Source: Sedimentisphaerales bacterium (lineage in GTDB: Bacteria > Planctomycetota > Phycisphaerae > Sedimentisphaerales > Anaerobacaceae). From it: a DNA stretch of 64,000 nt. Below are positions 19,474-29,517 of this stretch, in pieces. Both the position numbers and the translations under genes were made by a program. Within the stretch, counting starts at the first letter, position 1. Each line of letters starts with the position of its first letter. The DNA lies in assembly GCA_016931715.1 (NCBI GenBank), contig JAFGEF010000030.1:18041-82040 (forward strand), given 5' to 3'. The notes below the pieces were generated by a model, which had not been told where the DNA came from, made no database searches, and was given only the letters and a program-made list of their open reading frames with translations.

Positions 19474-20451
19474 TTACTCGTACCCAAATCGACGATTCAA
19501 AGCTCCGGCAATTTGGTTAAAAACCTGAAGTTCATCCTTCGTTAATGCAGATCTCCACCGCTCATCTAAATTGATTTCGGACGTTTTATCAAGACGCATA
19601 CCATTACCGATAACATGATTAGCAGCAGCTCGAAATTCACGCTCTCTTGTATCGGAATCAAGACCGATAAACTGAAACAGCCGAACAAAAGTATTTTCTG
19701 TATCCCTGCACAACTGTTCATAATGAATCTCAATTTTCCTGGATTTATCCACCCTGCGAATGACATTTAACGCAGCTTCATTACTTCGCTTCCACTGATT
19801 AGCAGCCTGAGCTATTGTTAAGCGTTCATTATCTCTGTTGCCGCCCATTCCTCCAGCCCTCAAGTCCGGGGTCTTTGCATCTGCAAACTCGACAGGATTC
19901 ATATAAGTCAAAGCAACGCCGCGCCCGTCACGAATTAAGTGAATTACTTTTATATCCAGTTCCGGATTTCTCAAAAGGAATTTCAGTCGCAAATCAGTCT
20001 TTGAAGAATCCGCAACAACTTTTGCTCCTGCAGTTTCCAATATTGTGGAAATTAATGCTGCATTACGTTTTTGAATATCAGGTAAATGTTTTCGCCATTT
20101 GGGACTGATTTTCAACGCGCAATCTCGCAAAGCTTCAAGTAATACGCCGCGATTCAGAGGTCCTAATAACCAGTGAACATATTTTGAATCCACTGAATTG
20201 AAATCCATTCCGGCGTTTGCAATATCAAAATCATAACCTCGCCTGCCCATGCCCTCTTTTATTTTTTGCCAGAAAGTGCATTGGTTGATAAGTTGGCCGC
20301 ACGAGCAACGATAACGATTAATGTCACCTATCGCCTTCGATGAAAGCTTAAGCTCGCCGGTAGTTACGATATCCGGATGAGAATTGAGAAGCATGCTCAA
20401 AAGCGTGGAGCCGGAATGACTGGCAGCAAGAATATATACAAGTTTATACAT
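19474..20451 (-). CDS. Sulfotransferase
   Basis: A 325-residue PAPS-dependent sulfotransferase-fold protein. The 5'-phosphosulfate-binding loop is at residues 9-19 (AASHSGSTLLS) and the 3'-phosphate-binding segment is VIHLIRDGRGVALTY near residue 150. A conserved Ser-Ser-Lys (ADSSKTDLR) near residue 132 is also visible. It is cytoplasmic, with no signal peptide. It most likely sulfates a sugar of the polymer or its precursor, so a sulfated exopolysaccharide is suggested. It lies 15 nt downstream of the polymerase-like gene. Confidence 0.85.
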   Translation of the reverse strand: MYKLVYILAASHSGSTLLSMLLNSHPDIVTTGELKLSSKAIGDINRYRCSCGQLINQCTFWQKIKEGMGRRGYDFDIANAGMDFNSVDSKYVHWLLGPLNRGVLLEALRDCALKISPKWRKHLPDIQKRNAALISTILETAGAKVVADSSKTDLRLKFLLRNPELDIKVIHLIRDGRGVALTYMNPVEFADAKTPDLRAGGMGGNRDNERLTIAQAANQWKRSNEAALNVIRRVDKSRKIEIHYEQLCRDTENTFVRLFQFIGLDSDTREREFRAAANHVIGNGMRLDKTSEINLDERWRSALTKDELQVFNQIAGALNRRFGYE

Positions 20452-20466
20452 TGTTTGGGTATCCGA

Positions 20467-21873
20467 CTAATAATCTATATAAGCAGCAGAAGTTTGGTGA
20501 TTTACTAATTGTTCATTCTCGTAACTGACTGCTTCAGATGTAATTATTTTTGATTTTTTATGCTCGATATAAACACGCAGCATAAGAAACATAGCCGCCC
20601 ATGCACCAAGCGTACTTTCTTCAGGATAGAAATGCTGAGAGCCAATTCCCGCGAATAACTGAGCCAGCATCAAAGAAAGAGCTACGCCGCCTGCTGCCGA
20701 ACACAACCGATTGCTGCTTCTAAATAATATTCCCGCATATATGACCAATATCAGCCAGAATAGAATTATAGGAATTGAGCCTATTATACCATTATCAAAC
20801 AGTGTTTCGAGATACATATTATGCGGCTGTGTAGCCCCGATTCCAGGATGTTCACTTTCTATCAGATTAACCAGACCGGTTCGTCTCATGGCAAGTCTTC
20901 CATAACCAATTAATGGAGACTCACCAATTTTATTAGTGACATACGGCCAAAAAACCATTCTATCCGAAGTTATCGCATTCTCATTTGAGATATTTTCACC
21001 TGATACATCAGTTTCCCCAAATCCAGTGAACATTCGGTCAACTGCACCGGGGAAAACTATCGGGAGTATTATCGCTACAACAGGCGCAAGAAGCAGGTAT
21101 TTTCGCCATTTTATGAGACATAGAGAAAATCCTGTTGCTCCCCATGCCACATAACCCGCCCTGCCTCCGGTAAGAGCCTGGGCAAACACTACCATTCCCG
21201 CAGCAGCTAAAATCATCGCCTTATATTTTTTACGGGAAAACATCGGAATAACAGCTATTATCGCCCAGGATGCACCAGCGAGAAAAACTGACATATCTAC
21301 AGCACTGTAACCTATATCCGAACATCTGTTTCTCGCAAGTTCTATTGAACCGCCGCTGAGAATGGTGCTCGGCGGGATACGTCTTATTACCTGTACTGCT
21401 AAAAGAAAATACATTCCAAGCAAACTGCAAACAGCAAGAATCACACTCTTGCGGTTTCTGCATCCGTCAAAAAGCAAAACTCCAGGCAAAGTCCATTTTA
21501 CAGTATTTATTAACTCCTCGCTTACAAGGCTTTTAACAGGGTAGTTTTCAATATAACTGCGGTCAAACACCGCTCTTAAAAAACCAAAGAAAATTACACC
21601 AAAATACATCATGAGCAGAATATTTAAATGTCCCGGCATGTCCCACTTCAAACCATCACGACGACGAGTTGCCAGCCATGCAGCAAAAATTCCCAGAAAA
21701 AGCATATTCCAAGTATTAAGTCCCTGTATTCCAAACATGGATTTGGGCATATCTTCATGCTCGATAACAGCCATTAAAAAAATCAGGCCGCAAAGACTCT
21801 TGAACCAGTCTTTCCAGGCATATATAACAAGAAAAGCCACAAACAAATATAGAGCTATTATACGTAAACCCAT
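20467..21873 (-). CDS. O-antigen ligase / Wzy-type polymerase-like membrane protein
   Basis: A 468-residue polytopic protein with about 11-12 hydrophobic helices and a periplasmic loop, as in the Wzy_C (O-antigen ligase) family. GYGRLAMRRTG and THPHNMYLETLFDNGIIG-like text (actual ATQPHNMYLETL near residue 345) is the family signature, where the His-Asn pair lies in the catalytic loop. It would polymerise or ligate lipid-linked repeat units in the periplasm together with the flippase and Wzz protein of this operon. Whether it is a ligase or a polymerase cannot be decided from sequence. Confidence 0.85.
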   Translation of the reverse strand: MGLRIIALYLFVAFLVIYAWKDWFKSLCGLIFLMAVIEHEDMPKSMFGIQGLNTWNMLFLGIFAAWLATRRRDGLKWDMPGHLNILLMMYFGVIFFGFLRAVFDRSYIENYPVKSLVSEELINTVKWTLPGVLLFDGCRNRKSVILAVCSLLGMYFLLAVQVIRRIPPSTILSGGSIELARNRCSDIGYSAVDMSVFLAGASWAIIAVIPMFSRKKYKAMILAAAGMVVFAQALTGGRAGYVAWGATGFSLCLIKWRKYLLLAPVVAIILPIVFPGAVDRMFTGFGETDVSGENISNENAITSDRMVFWPYVTNKIGESPLIGYGRLAMRRTGLVNLIESEHPGIGATQPHNMYLETLFDNGIIGSIPIILFWLILVIYAGILFRSSNRLCSAAGGVALSLMLAQLFAGIGSQHFYPEESTLGAWAAMFLMLRVYIEHKKSKIITSEAVSYENEQLVNHQTSAAYIDY

Positions 21874-21905
21874 AACTTAAAGCAGAACCTTTATTAATAT
21901 GTTTG

Positions 21906-23087
21906 TTATTCTATGGATTCTATCTTATTTAACTTCAGACCGGTTTCAGCCAACACATATTCTGTTAAGGCATGGAATGCCCACGCCTGCGACCATCGCA
22001 TATAAGGAATACGGTTTGTTAAGAATCTGCCTTTTCGGAAATAAAAATACTTTCCGCTATACATCTTATCAAGCATCCAATTGATAACTTTTTCTGTCAT
22101 TTTTTTATATTGAGAGCCTTCACGGCAGAAAAAAACAATTGCCTGCGCCGGAGAATGAATATCTATCGGATATACCCGGTCATGATAATATTTAGATGTC
22201 CCGTCTTTAAGAAAAAAATTCTTTGCATAATATTCAACTCCTTTATTATAAGCCGCCTTGTATTCTAATCCTATCCCTGAGTCCATAATATATCTGATTG
22301 CCTGAAGATTAAAACCGGTATGAAAAGAATCTTTCCAGCCCTGAATATTAGTATCAGCATAAAACCACGATCCGTCATCGTGCTGACATTGCATTGAATA
22401 ATCCATACTTTTTAATACAGTATCTTTCAAACACACATCAGGACAATACCTTGTTAAGCGGGCAAGAATTGAAGCCCCCAGAAGATTAGCATTATGAACG
22501 GCATCTGTATCCAGAGGTGTATAACTGAAACAAAAGGCGTCGCCTTTTTTTATGCGGTTTAAATCACCAAGAATAAAATCCTTTACAGGTACTGCCATAT
22601 CAAGGGCAGTCGATATTCCGGTAAATTCATACGTGTCCAGCAGCGCATGACCTATAAATGATGTATTAACAATCGTAGGTGTCCATTTCGGTCGTAAAAA
22701 AGTTCGTGACTGCCAGTCAAAATTATATCCCCAGCAGTTGCCTGAGTATCCCCGGCTCTTCATCTGTTTTAATTTTTCCAATAAATAATAAATTCTATCA
22801 AGATATTTTCTTTCTTTCTTAATAGTGAACAGTTTAGCATAACCCCAGAGGAAAAGACCTATGCCTTTCGGATTATGACCTTTTGGGATTCCGAGTAATG
22901 GTCTGAAATTAATCGGAGACCGCCTGTTTAACTGTGTTGCTGTTATTCTTATCCATTTACTGTTGGCTCCGACACGTTTAATAAATGGACTCTCCATAAC
23001 ATCATATGGATCATATCCGGCGTAGTCACATGATTCAATATAAGACGATATTTGATCTAAACAGCTATTAACTTTTTCCTGAAGCAT
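21906..23087 (-). CDS. Alpha-toroid (six-hairpin-type) protein of unknown activity
   Basis: A 393-residue protein, entirely helical in appearance, with glycine/tryptophan-rich helix-hairpin repeats: GYSGNCWGYNFDW, QHDDGSWFYAD (a QxxDGSW motif as in terpene-cyclase and six-hairpin folds), and HSPAQAIVFFC. Homologues occur in exopolysaccharide loci and are sometimes misnamed delta-aminolevulinic acid dehydratase. No signal peptide is seen. A glycan-hydrolysing or isomerising role is plausible only from fold and position. The gene starts at an ATG, 113 nt from the deacetylase-like gene. Confidence 0.7.
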   Translation of the reverse strand: MLQEKVNSCLDQISSYIESCDYAGYDPYDVMESPFIKRVGANSKWIRITATQLNRRSPINFRPLLGIPKGHNPKGIGLFLWGYAKLFTIKKERKYLDRIYYLLEKLKQMKSRGYSGNCWGYNFDWQSRTFLRPKWTPTIVNTSFIGHALLDTYEFTGISTALDMAVPVKDFILGDLNRIKKGDAFCFSYTPLDTDAVHNANLLGASILARLTRYCPDVCLKDTVLKSMDYSMQCQHDDGSWFYADTNIQGWKDSFHTGFNLQAIRYIMDSGIGLEYKAAYNKGVEYYAKNFFLKDGTSKYYHDRVYPIDIHSPAQAIVFFCREGSQYKKMTEKVINWMLDKMYSGKYFYFRKGRFLTNRIPYMRWSQAWAFHALTEYVLAETGLKLNKIESIE

Positions 23088-23199
23088 TTAACGTAAAAGA
23101 TAATTATGTATCCGTATCGCAGATATTACCTGTTTTTGTTGAGATATTGTTCATATATGCTCGAAATGACTTAAAAAATCAGTCAGATTGAGATGATAG

Positions 23200-24336
23200 T
23201 CATCTGGTTTGCGTATTATCTGATTGAATATCTCTATTTATAATCATGCGCGTTAAATCACCTAACGTGCTGAAACACACTTTTTCCTTATGGTTATCAT
23301 TGATAAATCCCAGAAATTTATCAAGATTCCGGTCATTCCAGAAATCTTTACTATGCCCTATCATCACAACCGGAGTGCCAAAACCATTTGCAGTCTTTTG
23401 GTCGTCCGATATTAATCGCTTCAATCTGCGAATCATATCACCGTACCCTAATTTGCAAAAATCATATTTAAAAGGATACATAGTGAACAGCTCTCTTAAA
23501 ATCCGTCCAACAGGCATGGAACTAAATCTTGCCTGCGTCATGCCATAGCCATGTGTATTTGCTCTTTCAACTAATTTTCTCTTAATGCTCGTATGCAATT
23601 TAGTCCACTTAAAATTATACAGGTAAGGCTGCATTTCTGAACACACTTGAAATTCTATTATGTGTTCACCCTTAATTCCGGCTTGACTAATATCATCTTC
23701 ACTTGTCCACCAATATTGTGTTGTAGATTCAGCTTGTCGATAATCAGTAGTTACCGGCAGCTTTTCATAAAGACCTTTTACAACAGATGAATCCGCCGCC
23801 AAACCGGCTTTTTTCATACCTAAGATCAAATCTTTAGACGGTTGCCCGCAAAAAGCGCCTGCACGATAAACAAGACATTTATAATCCGGTCGAGACGGAC
23901 AAATCATGCCTTCCAAAGTACGTTTGCCCCTGGATAACACACCAATAACAGAAAACACATCATCATCAGAACCAATGCCATTCGGCAAGTCACTAATTCG
24001 GACACAATTTGGATTTAAGTTCCAGCGTCCAGCCTGAAATGCTGCTCCAATCCACCAGGGATGCAGATGCAGTTGAACATCATGTCCATATTTAACTGCA
24101 AATTGTATTTGTGCTTCAATCTCCCGTGAAGGTGAGTAGTCTATTTGAAACGTGCCTAATTCTTCAGCTCTTTTCATAGCCCAATAAGCCCCCGCTTCAA
24201 ACATAATAGTGACTTTGGCATTATGTTTGTTACAAATAGCCAATAAGCGATTTGTAGGCTCAATCATGTCACGTCGGACATCGCCGGAACCATTACCAAA
24301 CAATTCATAATCAAGGCTATGAACTAAATATATCAA
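23200..24336 (-). CDS. WalW/WbmS-like polysaccharide deacetylase-fold protein
   Basis: A 378-residue protein with a NodB-like fold. The N-terminal HSLDYELFGNGSGD and the later VQLHLHPWW near residue 104 place Asp and His residues where CE4-like enzymes bind metal; WalW and WbmS proteins share this arrangement. CLVYRAGAFCGQ near residue 155 is another family landmark. The start is TTG, supported by AGGGAG seven nt upstream. It is the third gene of the operon, after the kinase. Deacetylation of the glycan is likely but not shown. Confidence 0.75.
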   Translation of the reverse strand: MIYLVHSLDYELFGNGSGDVRRDMIEPTNRLLAICNKHNAKVTIMFEAGAYWAMKRAEELGTFQIDYSPSREIEAQIQFAVKYGHDVQLHLHPWWIGAAFQAGRWNLNPNCVRISDLPNGIGSDDDVFSVIGVLSRGKRTLEGMICPSRPDYKCLVYRAGAFCGQPSKDLILGMKKAGLAADSSVVKGLYEKLPVTTDYRQAESTTQYWWTSEDDISQAGIKGEHIIEFQVCSEMQPYLYNFKWTKLHTSIKRKLVERANTHGYGMTQARFSSMPVGRILRELFTMYPFKYDFCKLGYGDMIRRLKRLISDDQKTANGFGTPVVMIGHSKDFWNDRNLDKFLGFINDNHKEKVCFSTLGDLTRMIINRDIQSDNTQTR

Positions 24337-24435
24337 CGCAGCTCCCTGTTTTCAGGGACCAAATATTTCTTTTCAAATTTGTGAATTTCAGATAAACTTG
24401 AGAGACTCAAGACTAATATGGCTTAATAACTGAAC

Positions 24436-24611
24436 TTTTGCAAAAATGAGAAAAGGCATACTTTGGAAAGAAAAAATTTATTTCCTAATTTTTTCTTTCT
24501 AAACATAAAATATTGCTTATTAAAGAGTTATGCAGGTGGTAATTTATTATTTTAAGAAAATCGTTTAGCGATTTTCTTAAATAATATATGCCTTTTCTCA
24601 TTTTTGCAAAA
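24436..24611. repeat. Three-way palindromic repeat element, copy 1
   Basis: A perfect 25-bp terminal inverted repeat (24436-24460 with 24587-24611) encloses two further perfect 13-bp hairpins: 24466-24478 with 24487-24499, and 24551-24563 with 24569-24581. The whole would fold as a three-way junction. A second copy with a different but still paired outer stem lies at 30614-30838. It occupies the 316-nt gap between the BY-kinase gene and the deacetylase-like gene; no coding sequence is seen there. Confidence 0.8.
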
Positions 24612-24652
24612 CTCTTATTAATAAGTCTATTTGAAGACTATGATTTGATGGT

Positions 24653-27019
24653 TCATGATGGGACATTGTAATCATAATCATATTTTTCATAACCACCAGA
24701 ACCAACGAAAACAACACCCCATATATACCCGCCGGAAGAATTAATTCGTTCGATTGAATTAATCAGGTTCTCGCGACGCGATACAAGTTCCCTCTCAACC
24801 ATGATAATACCATTGACATTGCGAGACATTATTGCAGTGTCCGCTCGCGGCAAAACAGGAGAGCCGTCCAGAATTATTATTGAATAATGCTTGCGCAACT
24901 CGTCGAGATAGGTCGTGAAAAATCCATTGTCTATTCCCTCGAAAAAAATCCTGTTGCGATCATGCCTGCCAGCAGGCATGACACTAAGGTTCTGCATTTC
25001 CGTTTGATAAATACAGTTTAAATCCAAAGATTTTGAGTTTAAATAATTTAGAATGCCGGGCTTATCGGCCAGACCGAACCGTTTTGATAATGTCGTCTTA
25101 TAAAAATCCACATCTATCATAAGAACCTTTTTGCCGGTCTTGGCCATACACTTGCCTAATATTTTTGTAAAACTTGATTTTCCGGTCCCCGCAGTAGAGC
25201 TGGATATAAGAACTGTGGAACTGTTTTCCGAGTCAAGCTGCGACAAAAGTTTTGTTCTTATAACACGAACAGACTCGAATAAAAGAATTTGATTCATTTC
25301 TATTTCTTCACCCAGCGCTTTTCCTATAGAATTTTTCAGACGAATCAGAGGCACTGACCCAAGGTTGGGAATTCTTGTCGGAAGAGGCATGTCGGCAGAA
25401 GAATATATAACCTGATTCATACTGGCTCTAAGAAAAGCCGCGGCACACCCGATGCCAAAAGCCAGGCATAAAACCATCATCGAGAACACTGCTCTTCGAT
25501 CGTTATAGTATTGAGACGAAGCAAAAGCCTGTGTCAGCACTTCAATCGATCCCGGCACATTTCGCTCCATGTTCTTCTGATCTAAACGCTGCCGTACCAC
25601 ATCGAACAACTGGCGCTTATACGCTAAATCATTAGTTTCCCTTTCGAGCGACTGAGCACTTTCAAAAACCTTCTCGAACTCTTCCCGTTGTTTCTTTAAG
25701 TTTTCATCTAAATTCTTCTTTCGCTCTTCTGCAAGTTCCTTCCGATAATCAATATTTTTCAACTGTTCCTCATAACTCAGAAGCGTTTCTCCGCCTGATC
25801 CCGTTATAGTATTCGGCCTGTTTTTCCACTGCTCATCAAGACGAGACTCATGCAGTTGAAGCATTTCTTCCGCAAACTTTAAATTCCCCTGCAGTTTAAT
25901 CATCTCAGGATGATTTTCAGTAAATATGCTGAATTTAATCTGATGTTTCATTGTCCGAATTTCAATATCTAGCGATCGCCATTCGGCATCCTCGTAATAA
26001 TGCCGCTGCATTGCTGAATCTTTTGATGTATCATTACTATCACCATTCTGATCCGTTATTACTAATTCTTCTATCTTTTTGCGTTCCCAGTCCAAAATCG
26101 CGATGCTTTGCTCAACCTCACTCAATTGCTGCTGTATCTGTTCTATGTTAAGCCTCTTGCTTGCAACAAGTTCCTGAGGACTGCTTGTGCCTAATAAATT
26201 AAGGCGTTGTTGAATAGCCTTCTCCTGTCCAAGTATCTCATTTTTCAGAGAATTGTGCTCCTCTTGCAGTTGGTCAAAAAGTATTCTTTCAGTTACATCA
26301 GACTCATTTTTAATATAATAACGATACTCATCCAAAACAGCGTTTATAATAATTTTTGCTTCTTCAGCATCGAAAGCCAAAAACGAGACATCGATTATTT
26401 CTGTTTGATTTCGCGGCCTTACAGAAAGATTGTCTCTCAGTCTCTCCATAGTGGTCATTTTATTTCCGCGCAGCTTCGACAGGAAAGATTCATGAGGCAT
26501 CTTAAGCCAGTGAGTATCCCGAATTTCCTGCTTTTCCAGGACACGCTGAAGAACTGTCGGACTCCTGATAATGGAAACCTGCGTATTCATGAACGAGGTA
26601 TATAATGGAATCATTCCGCTATTTTCTGACTTAAAGACGAGAAACGGAATAATAGGACGCACTCGTATTTCCGCTCTGGCCTGGTACTTCGGTATAATCT
26701 GTGTCCAAATAACGGCAAGCAGTGGAACCGCTATGACAATAAAAACCAGCAGAATTGTCCATTTAAAGTGAAACATTGATGTTATGAGGTAATTTCCCGA
26801 ACGGGCTGTTTGCGCATAATCTCGAGCACCCATGAATTGACCTGGAAGTAACGACATTTCGGACAGAGGTATTGGCCTTTTTGTGCTTAATACTGCTTCA
26901 ACTGGTTCAATATTCTCACTTTTTTTACCTGATTCGTCCCGTGCCTGGATTATCGGATCAGAATTATACGGCAATCCGTTTCCCGCAAAATTTTCTTCAT
27001 TTTTATCTATATTACTCAA
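24653..27019 (-). CDS. Polysaccharide co-polymerase / BY-kinase (Wzz domain plus tyrosine autokinase)
   Basis: A 788-residue inner-membrane protein controlling chain length and export. Domains in order: a cytoplasmic tail, TM1 about residues 87-107, a periplasmic Wzz domain with long coiled-coil (about 115-500, rich in Glu/Gln/Lys), TM2 about 510-530, and a cytoplasmic BY-kinase. The kinase shows Walker A SSTAGTGKSSFTK, Walker A' VLMIDVDFY, Walker B IIILDGSPV, and a C-terminal tyrosine cluster (GYEKYDYDY). The TTG start at 27019 has a strong GAGGTGAGG site. It is the second gene of the operon, after the initiating enzyme. No outer-membrane Wza/BexD export protein is in the window. Confidence 0.93.
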   Translation of the reverse strand: MSNIDKNEENFAGNGLPYNSDPIIQARDESGKKSENIEPVEAVLSTKRPIPLSEMSLLPGQFMGARDYAQTARSGNYLITSMFHFKWTILLVFIVIAVPLLAVIWTQIIPKYQARAEIRVRPIIPFLVFKSENSGMIPLYTSFMNTQVSIIRSPTVLQRVLEKQEIRDTHWLKMPHESFLSKLRGNKMTTMERLRDNLSVRPRNQTEIIDVSFLAFDAEEAKIIINAVLDEYRYYIKNESDVTERILFDQLQEEHNSLKNEILGQEKAIQQRLNLLGTSSPQELVASKRLNIEQIQQQLSEVEQSIAILDWERKKIEELVITDQNGDSNDTSKDSAMQRHYYEDAEWRSLDIEIRTMKHQIKFSIFTENHPEMIKLQGNLKFAEEMLQLHESRLDEQWKNRPNTITGSGGETLLSYEEQLKNIDYRKELAEERKKNLDENLKKQREEFEKVFESAQSLERETNDLAYKRQLFDVVRQRLDQKNMERNVPGSIEVLTQAFASSQYYNDRRAVFSMMVLCLAFGIGCAAAFLRASMNQVIYSSADMPLPTRIPNLGSVPLIRLKNSIGKALGEEIEMNQILLFESVRVIRTKLLSQLDSENSSTVLISSSTAGTGKSSFTKILGKCMAKTGKKVLMIDVDFYKTTLSKRFGLADKPGILNYLNSKSLDLNCIYQTEMQNLSVMPAGRHDRNRIFFEGIDNGFFTTYLDELRKHYSIIILDGSPVLPRADTAIMSRNVNGIIMVERELVSRRENLINSIERINSSGGYIWGVVFVGSGGYEKYDYDYNVPS

Positions 27020-27130
27020 TCCTCACCTCATTTTAGAACTTCTGTGGCTGCTCACCATCTTTTTTCAAATAGCTCACAACATGTAAAACAATATTTTATT
27101 AATTCTAAATGATTTTTTTAAAAGATATTT

Positions 27131-29425
27131 CTATCGCTTGGTTTGATTTTGGCTATCATCAGTAATCATAAAGAAATCAACCAGTTTTCTTCCGATTATC
27201 TGGATAAAATATGGAAAAAGGTCTTTTTGCATTTTCCATCTTTTTTGCGGTTCCTTTGCAAGTCGAAATAAAAATTCAGTCCCGGTTTTACGAAATATCT
27301 TGGGCGCCCTGTTGAGATTTCCGGCTGCAACATCAAAGCTTCCGCCTACACCCATACAAAAGTTCACATTCATAGATTTCATGTGCTGCCACATCCAGTA
27401 TTCCTGTTTCGGTGAACCCATCGCCACAAAAATTATTTTTGCCTGACTGGAATTTATCTTTTCAATTACAGATTCCGAATTATCAAAATATCCATCCTGC
27501 CAGCCCGCTATTTTCAGGTCAGGGTATATATTCTGAAGGTTTGAACGTGCGGCAGCATTGGATTCCGCGCTTGCCCCAAGCATAAAAATGCCCCAGCCTT
27601 TACAAGATGCCAGGGATACAAGTTCAAAGAACAAATCGCAGCCGGTACATCTTTTTATACTTCGCCCATGAAGTATTCTTGATGCAATAGATACACCAAT
27701 ACCGTCGCAGATACATATATCAGTCTGCCTAAGAATGCTCAATAAATCAGCTTTATTCCATGCCTTATATATTTTAAGAGGATTTATTGCTACACATAAG
27801 GCTTTCAAGTTCATTTTAATTATTTCTTCGACGCAATCGAGAACCTGATTACATGATTCGAATGGTGTTATAGGAATATCCATTATACTAACAGGTTCCG
27901 GCACCTTTGCGAGCAACTGCAAATCCCGCTTGTTCTTCGATTCTTCAATTGTAGAAGTATATGTTTGACTTCCGTCTCCTTCCTCAGGTTCCGGCAGGGG
28001 AAATTCATCTATAAGACGCGATAGAAGCATAACCTTGCGGCCGCTTAACTCAAGAGAGTCTTCTGTATCCGCACATATATAAGCTCTGAGTTCCCAGCCT
28101 GATGCAATATTTAACGGTAAAGCAAGTCTTAACATTTTTCCGGTCGCTGAATTGTTTTGGATTAATTCCCATTCGGAACTTATGGTGTATTCGCCGTCGT
28201 GATAGCGCCATAATCCTATTTTTTGAAAACGCATTTGTTCGCCCATGAAACAAATTGTTTCCCACCATGTTTTGAAAGACTTAGATTCCCTCATTCTTAG
28301 CTGGGCATTCTCAAAATTATACATTTCTTTTCTCGCCTGACGTGCAAGATTCCGATTGTGTTTTAACGTCAGCAGCATTTTACGATAACGCCCGCTATGC
28401 AGACATGCAAACAATGAGAACAGAAACAGCAGCCCGCCCATCATTAATCCTATCGACCATTTGCCCTCGGTAGTTAGAATAAACACACCTATACTGGTGT
28501 TTATGGCCGTAACAGCATAGAGAACTATTACTACAGTTCGATGCTGCAGGCCAAGGTCCAATAGACGATGATGTAAATGATTGCGGTCAGGGGCAAACAT
28601 GGAGCGTCTCTCGAAAATACTGCGAGAAATGATAATATAAGCGGTATCAAGAATTGGCAAACCCATTACAAGAAATGGAATTGCTAATCCTGTCAGTGCA
28701 GAAGTCTTTGCCTGATACAATATGCTTGCGGCTCCTATCATGAACCCAAGGAACAAAGCACCGCATTCACCCATAAATATCTTGGCAGGATAGAAATTAA
28801 AAAGCAGGAATCCTGTAATGCTGCCCAGCATCGCCAGCATCAACACAGATATAGCCGTCTGGCCGGTACTAAGAGACATAAGAAAAATTGTTCCGCAGGC
28901 AAAAGCCCCGATTCCGGCTGCAAGACCATCCAATCCGTCTATAAGGACAATACCTACCGTAATCATTATTATCCAGAATACGGTAAGAGGCCATGCCGCC
29001 CAGCCGGTTTCAAGCGTAAAGTCACTGCCAAATGAAATGGATTCTATCGTTGCACCAGATGCACATATCGCTAAAGAAGCTATCACGAGACAGAACAGCT
29101 TGATATAACCTCTCAAAGAATGCAAATCATCAATCAGACCGATAATAAACAGGAAAACTGCTCCTGCCAGAAATGCTATATATTTTGTCTGCTCATCACG
29201 AAAAGCCTGACTAATATCATTATTTAAAAAGAAGACAGGTATAATTAAAACAAGTGTTGATATCACAAATGCAATTCCCCCTATGCGAGGGATAGGCCAC
29301 CGATGTATTTTTCGCAGGCCGGGTACATCAACTACATGAAACCTCTTGGCTAATCGCGAAACAATCGGCACAAGAAAAATCGCTGTCACGACTGTACCAA
29401 AATATACTGCTAAATATGTTTTCAC
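27131..29425 (-). CDS. Fused initiating phosphoglycosyltransferase (WecA/MraY-like) and WecG/TagA/CpsF glycosyltransferase
   Basis: A 764-residue fusion. Residues 1-340 are a polytopic WecA-type sugar-1-phosphate transferase: GLRKIHRWPIPRIGG, GLIDDLHSLRG, IDGLDGLAAG, KIFMGECGALFLG and RNHLHHRLLDLG are visible. Residues about 350-495 form a soluble linker (RMRESKSFKTWWETI onward) that looks GAF-like but is not assignable. Residues about 515-750 are a WecG/TagA/CpsF domain: NPLKIYKAW, CDGIGVSIASRILHG, CTGCDLFFELV, FVAMGSPKQEYWM and GVGGSFDVAAG. The protein would thus load undecaprenyl phosphate and add the second sugar. The start is GTG at 29425; it opens the operon. Confidence 0.9.
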   Translation of the reverse strand: MKTYLAVYFGTVVTAIFLVPIVSRLAKRFHVVDVPGLRKIHRWPIPRIGGIAFVISTLVLIIPVFFLNNDISQAFRDEQTKYIAFLAGAVFLFIIGLIDDLHSLRGYIKLFCLVIASLAICASGATIESISFGSDFTLETGWAAWPLTVFWIIMITVGIVLIDGLDGLAAGIGAFACGTIFLMSLSTGQTAISVLMLAMLGSITGFLLFNFYPAKIFMGECGALFLGFMIGAASILYQAKTSALTGLAIPFLVMGLPILDTAYIIISRSIFERRSMFAPDRNHLHHRLLDLGLQHRTVVIVLYAVTAINTSIGVFILTTEGKWSIGLMMGGLLFLFSLFACLHSGRYRKMLLTLKHNRNLARQARKEMYNFENAQLRMRESKSFKTWWETICFMGEQMRFQKIGLWRYHDGEYTISSEWELIQNNSATGKMLRLALPLNIASGWELRAYICADTEDSLELSGRKVMLLSRLIDEFPLPEPEEGDGSQTYTSTIEESKNKRDLQLLAKVPEPVSIMDIPITPFESCNQVLDCVEEIIKMNLKALCVAINPLKIYKAWNKADLLSILRQTDICICDGIGVSIASRILHGRSIKRCTGCDLFFELVSLASCKGWGIFMLGASAESNAAARSNLQNIYPDLKIAGWQDGYFDNSESVIEKINSSQAKIIFVAMGSPKQEYWMWQHMKSMNVNFCMGVGGSFDVAAGNLNRAPKIFRKTGTEFLFRLAKEPQKRWKMQKDLFPYFIQIIGRKLVDFFMITDDSQNQTKR

Positions 29426-29517
29426 CCTGTTATGTTCCCCATTGAACTTTCAACTTTTTTGTTAGAGTACCAAATCATCCTGTAAAGCCTTAGATTACTG
29501 TTTTAATAAGAAAATAA

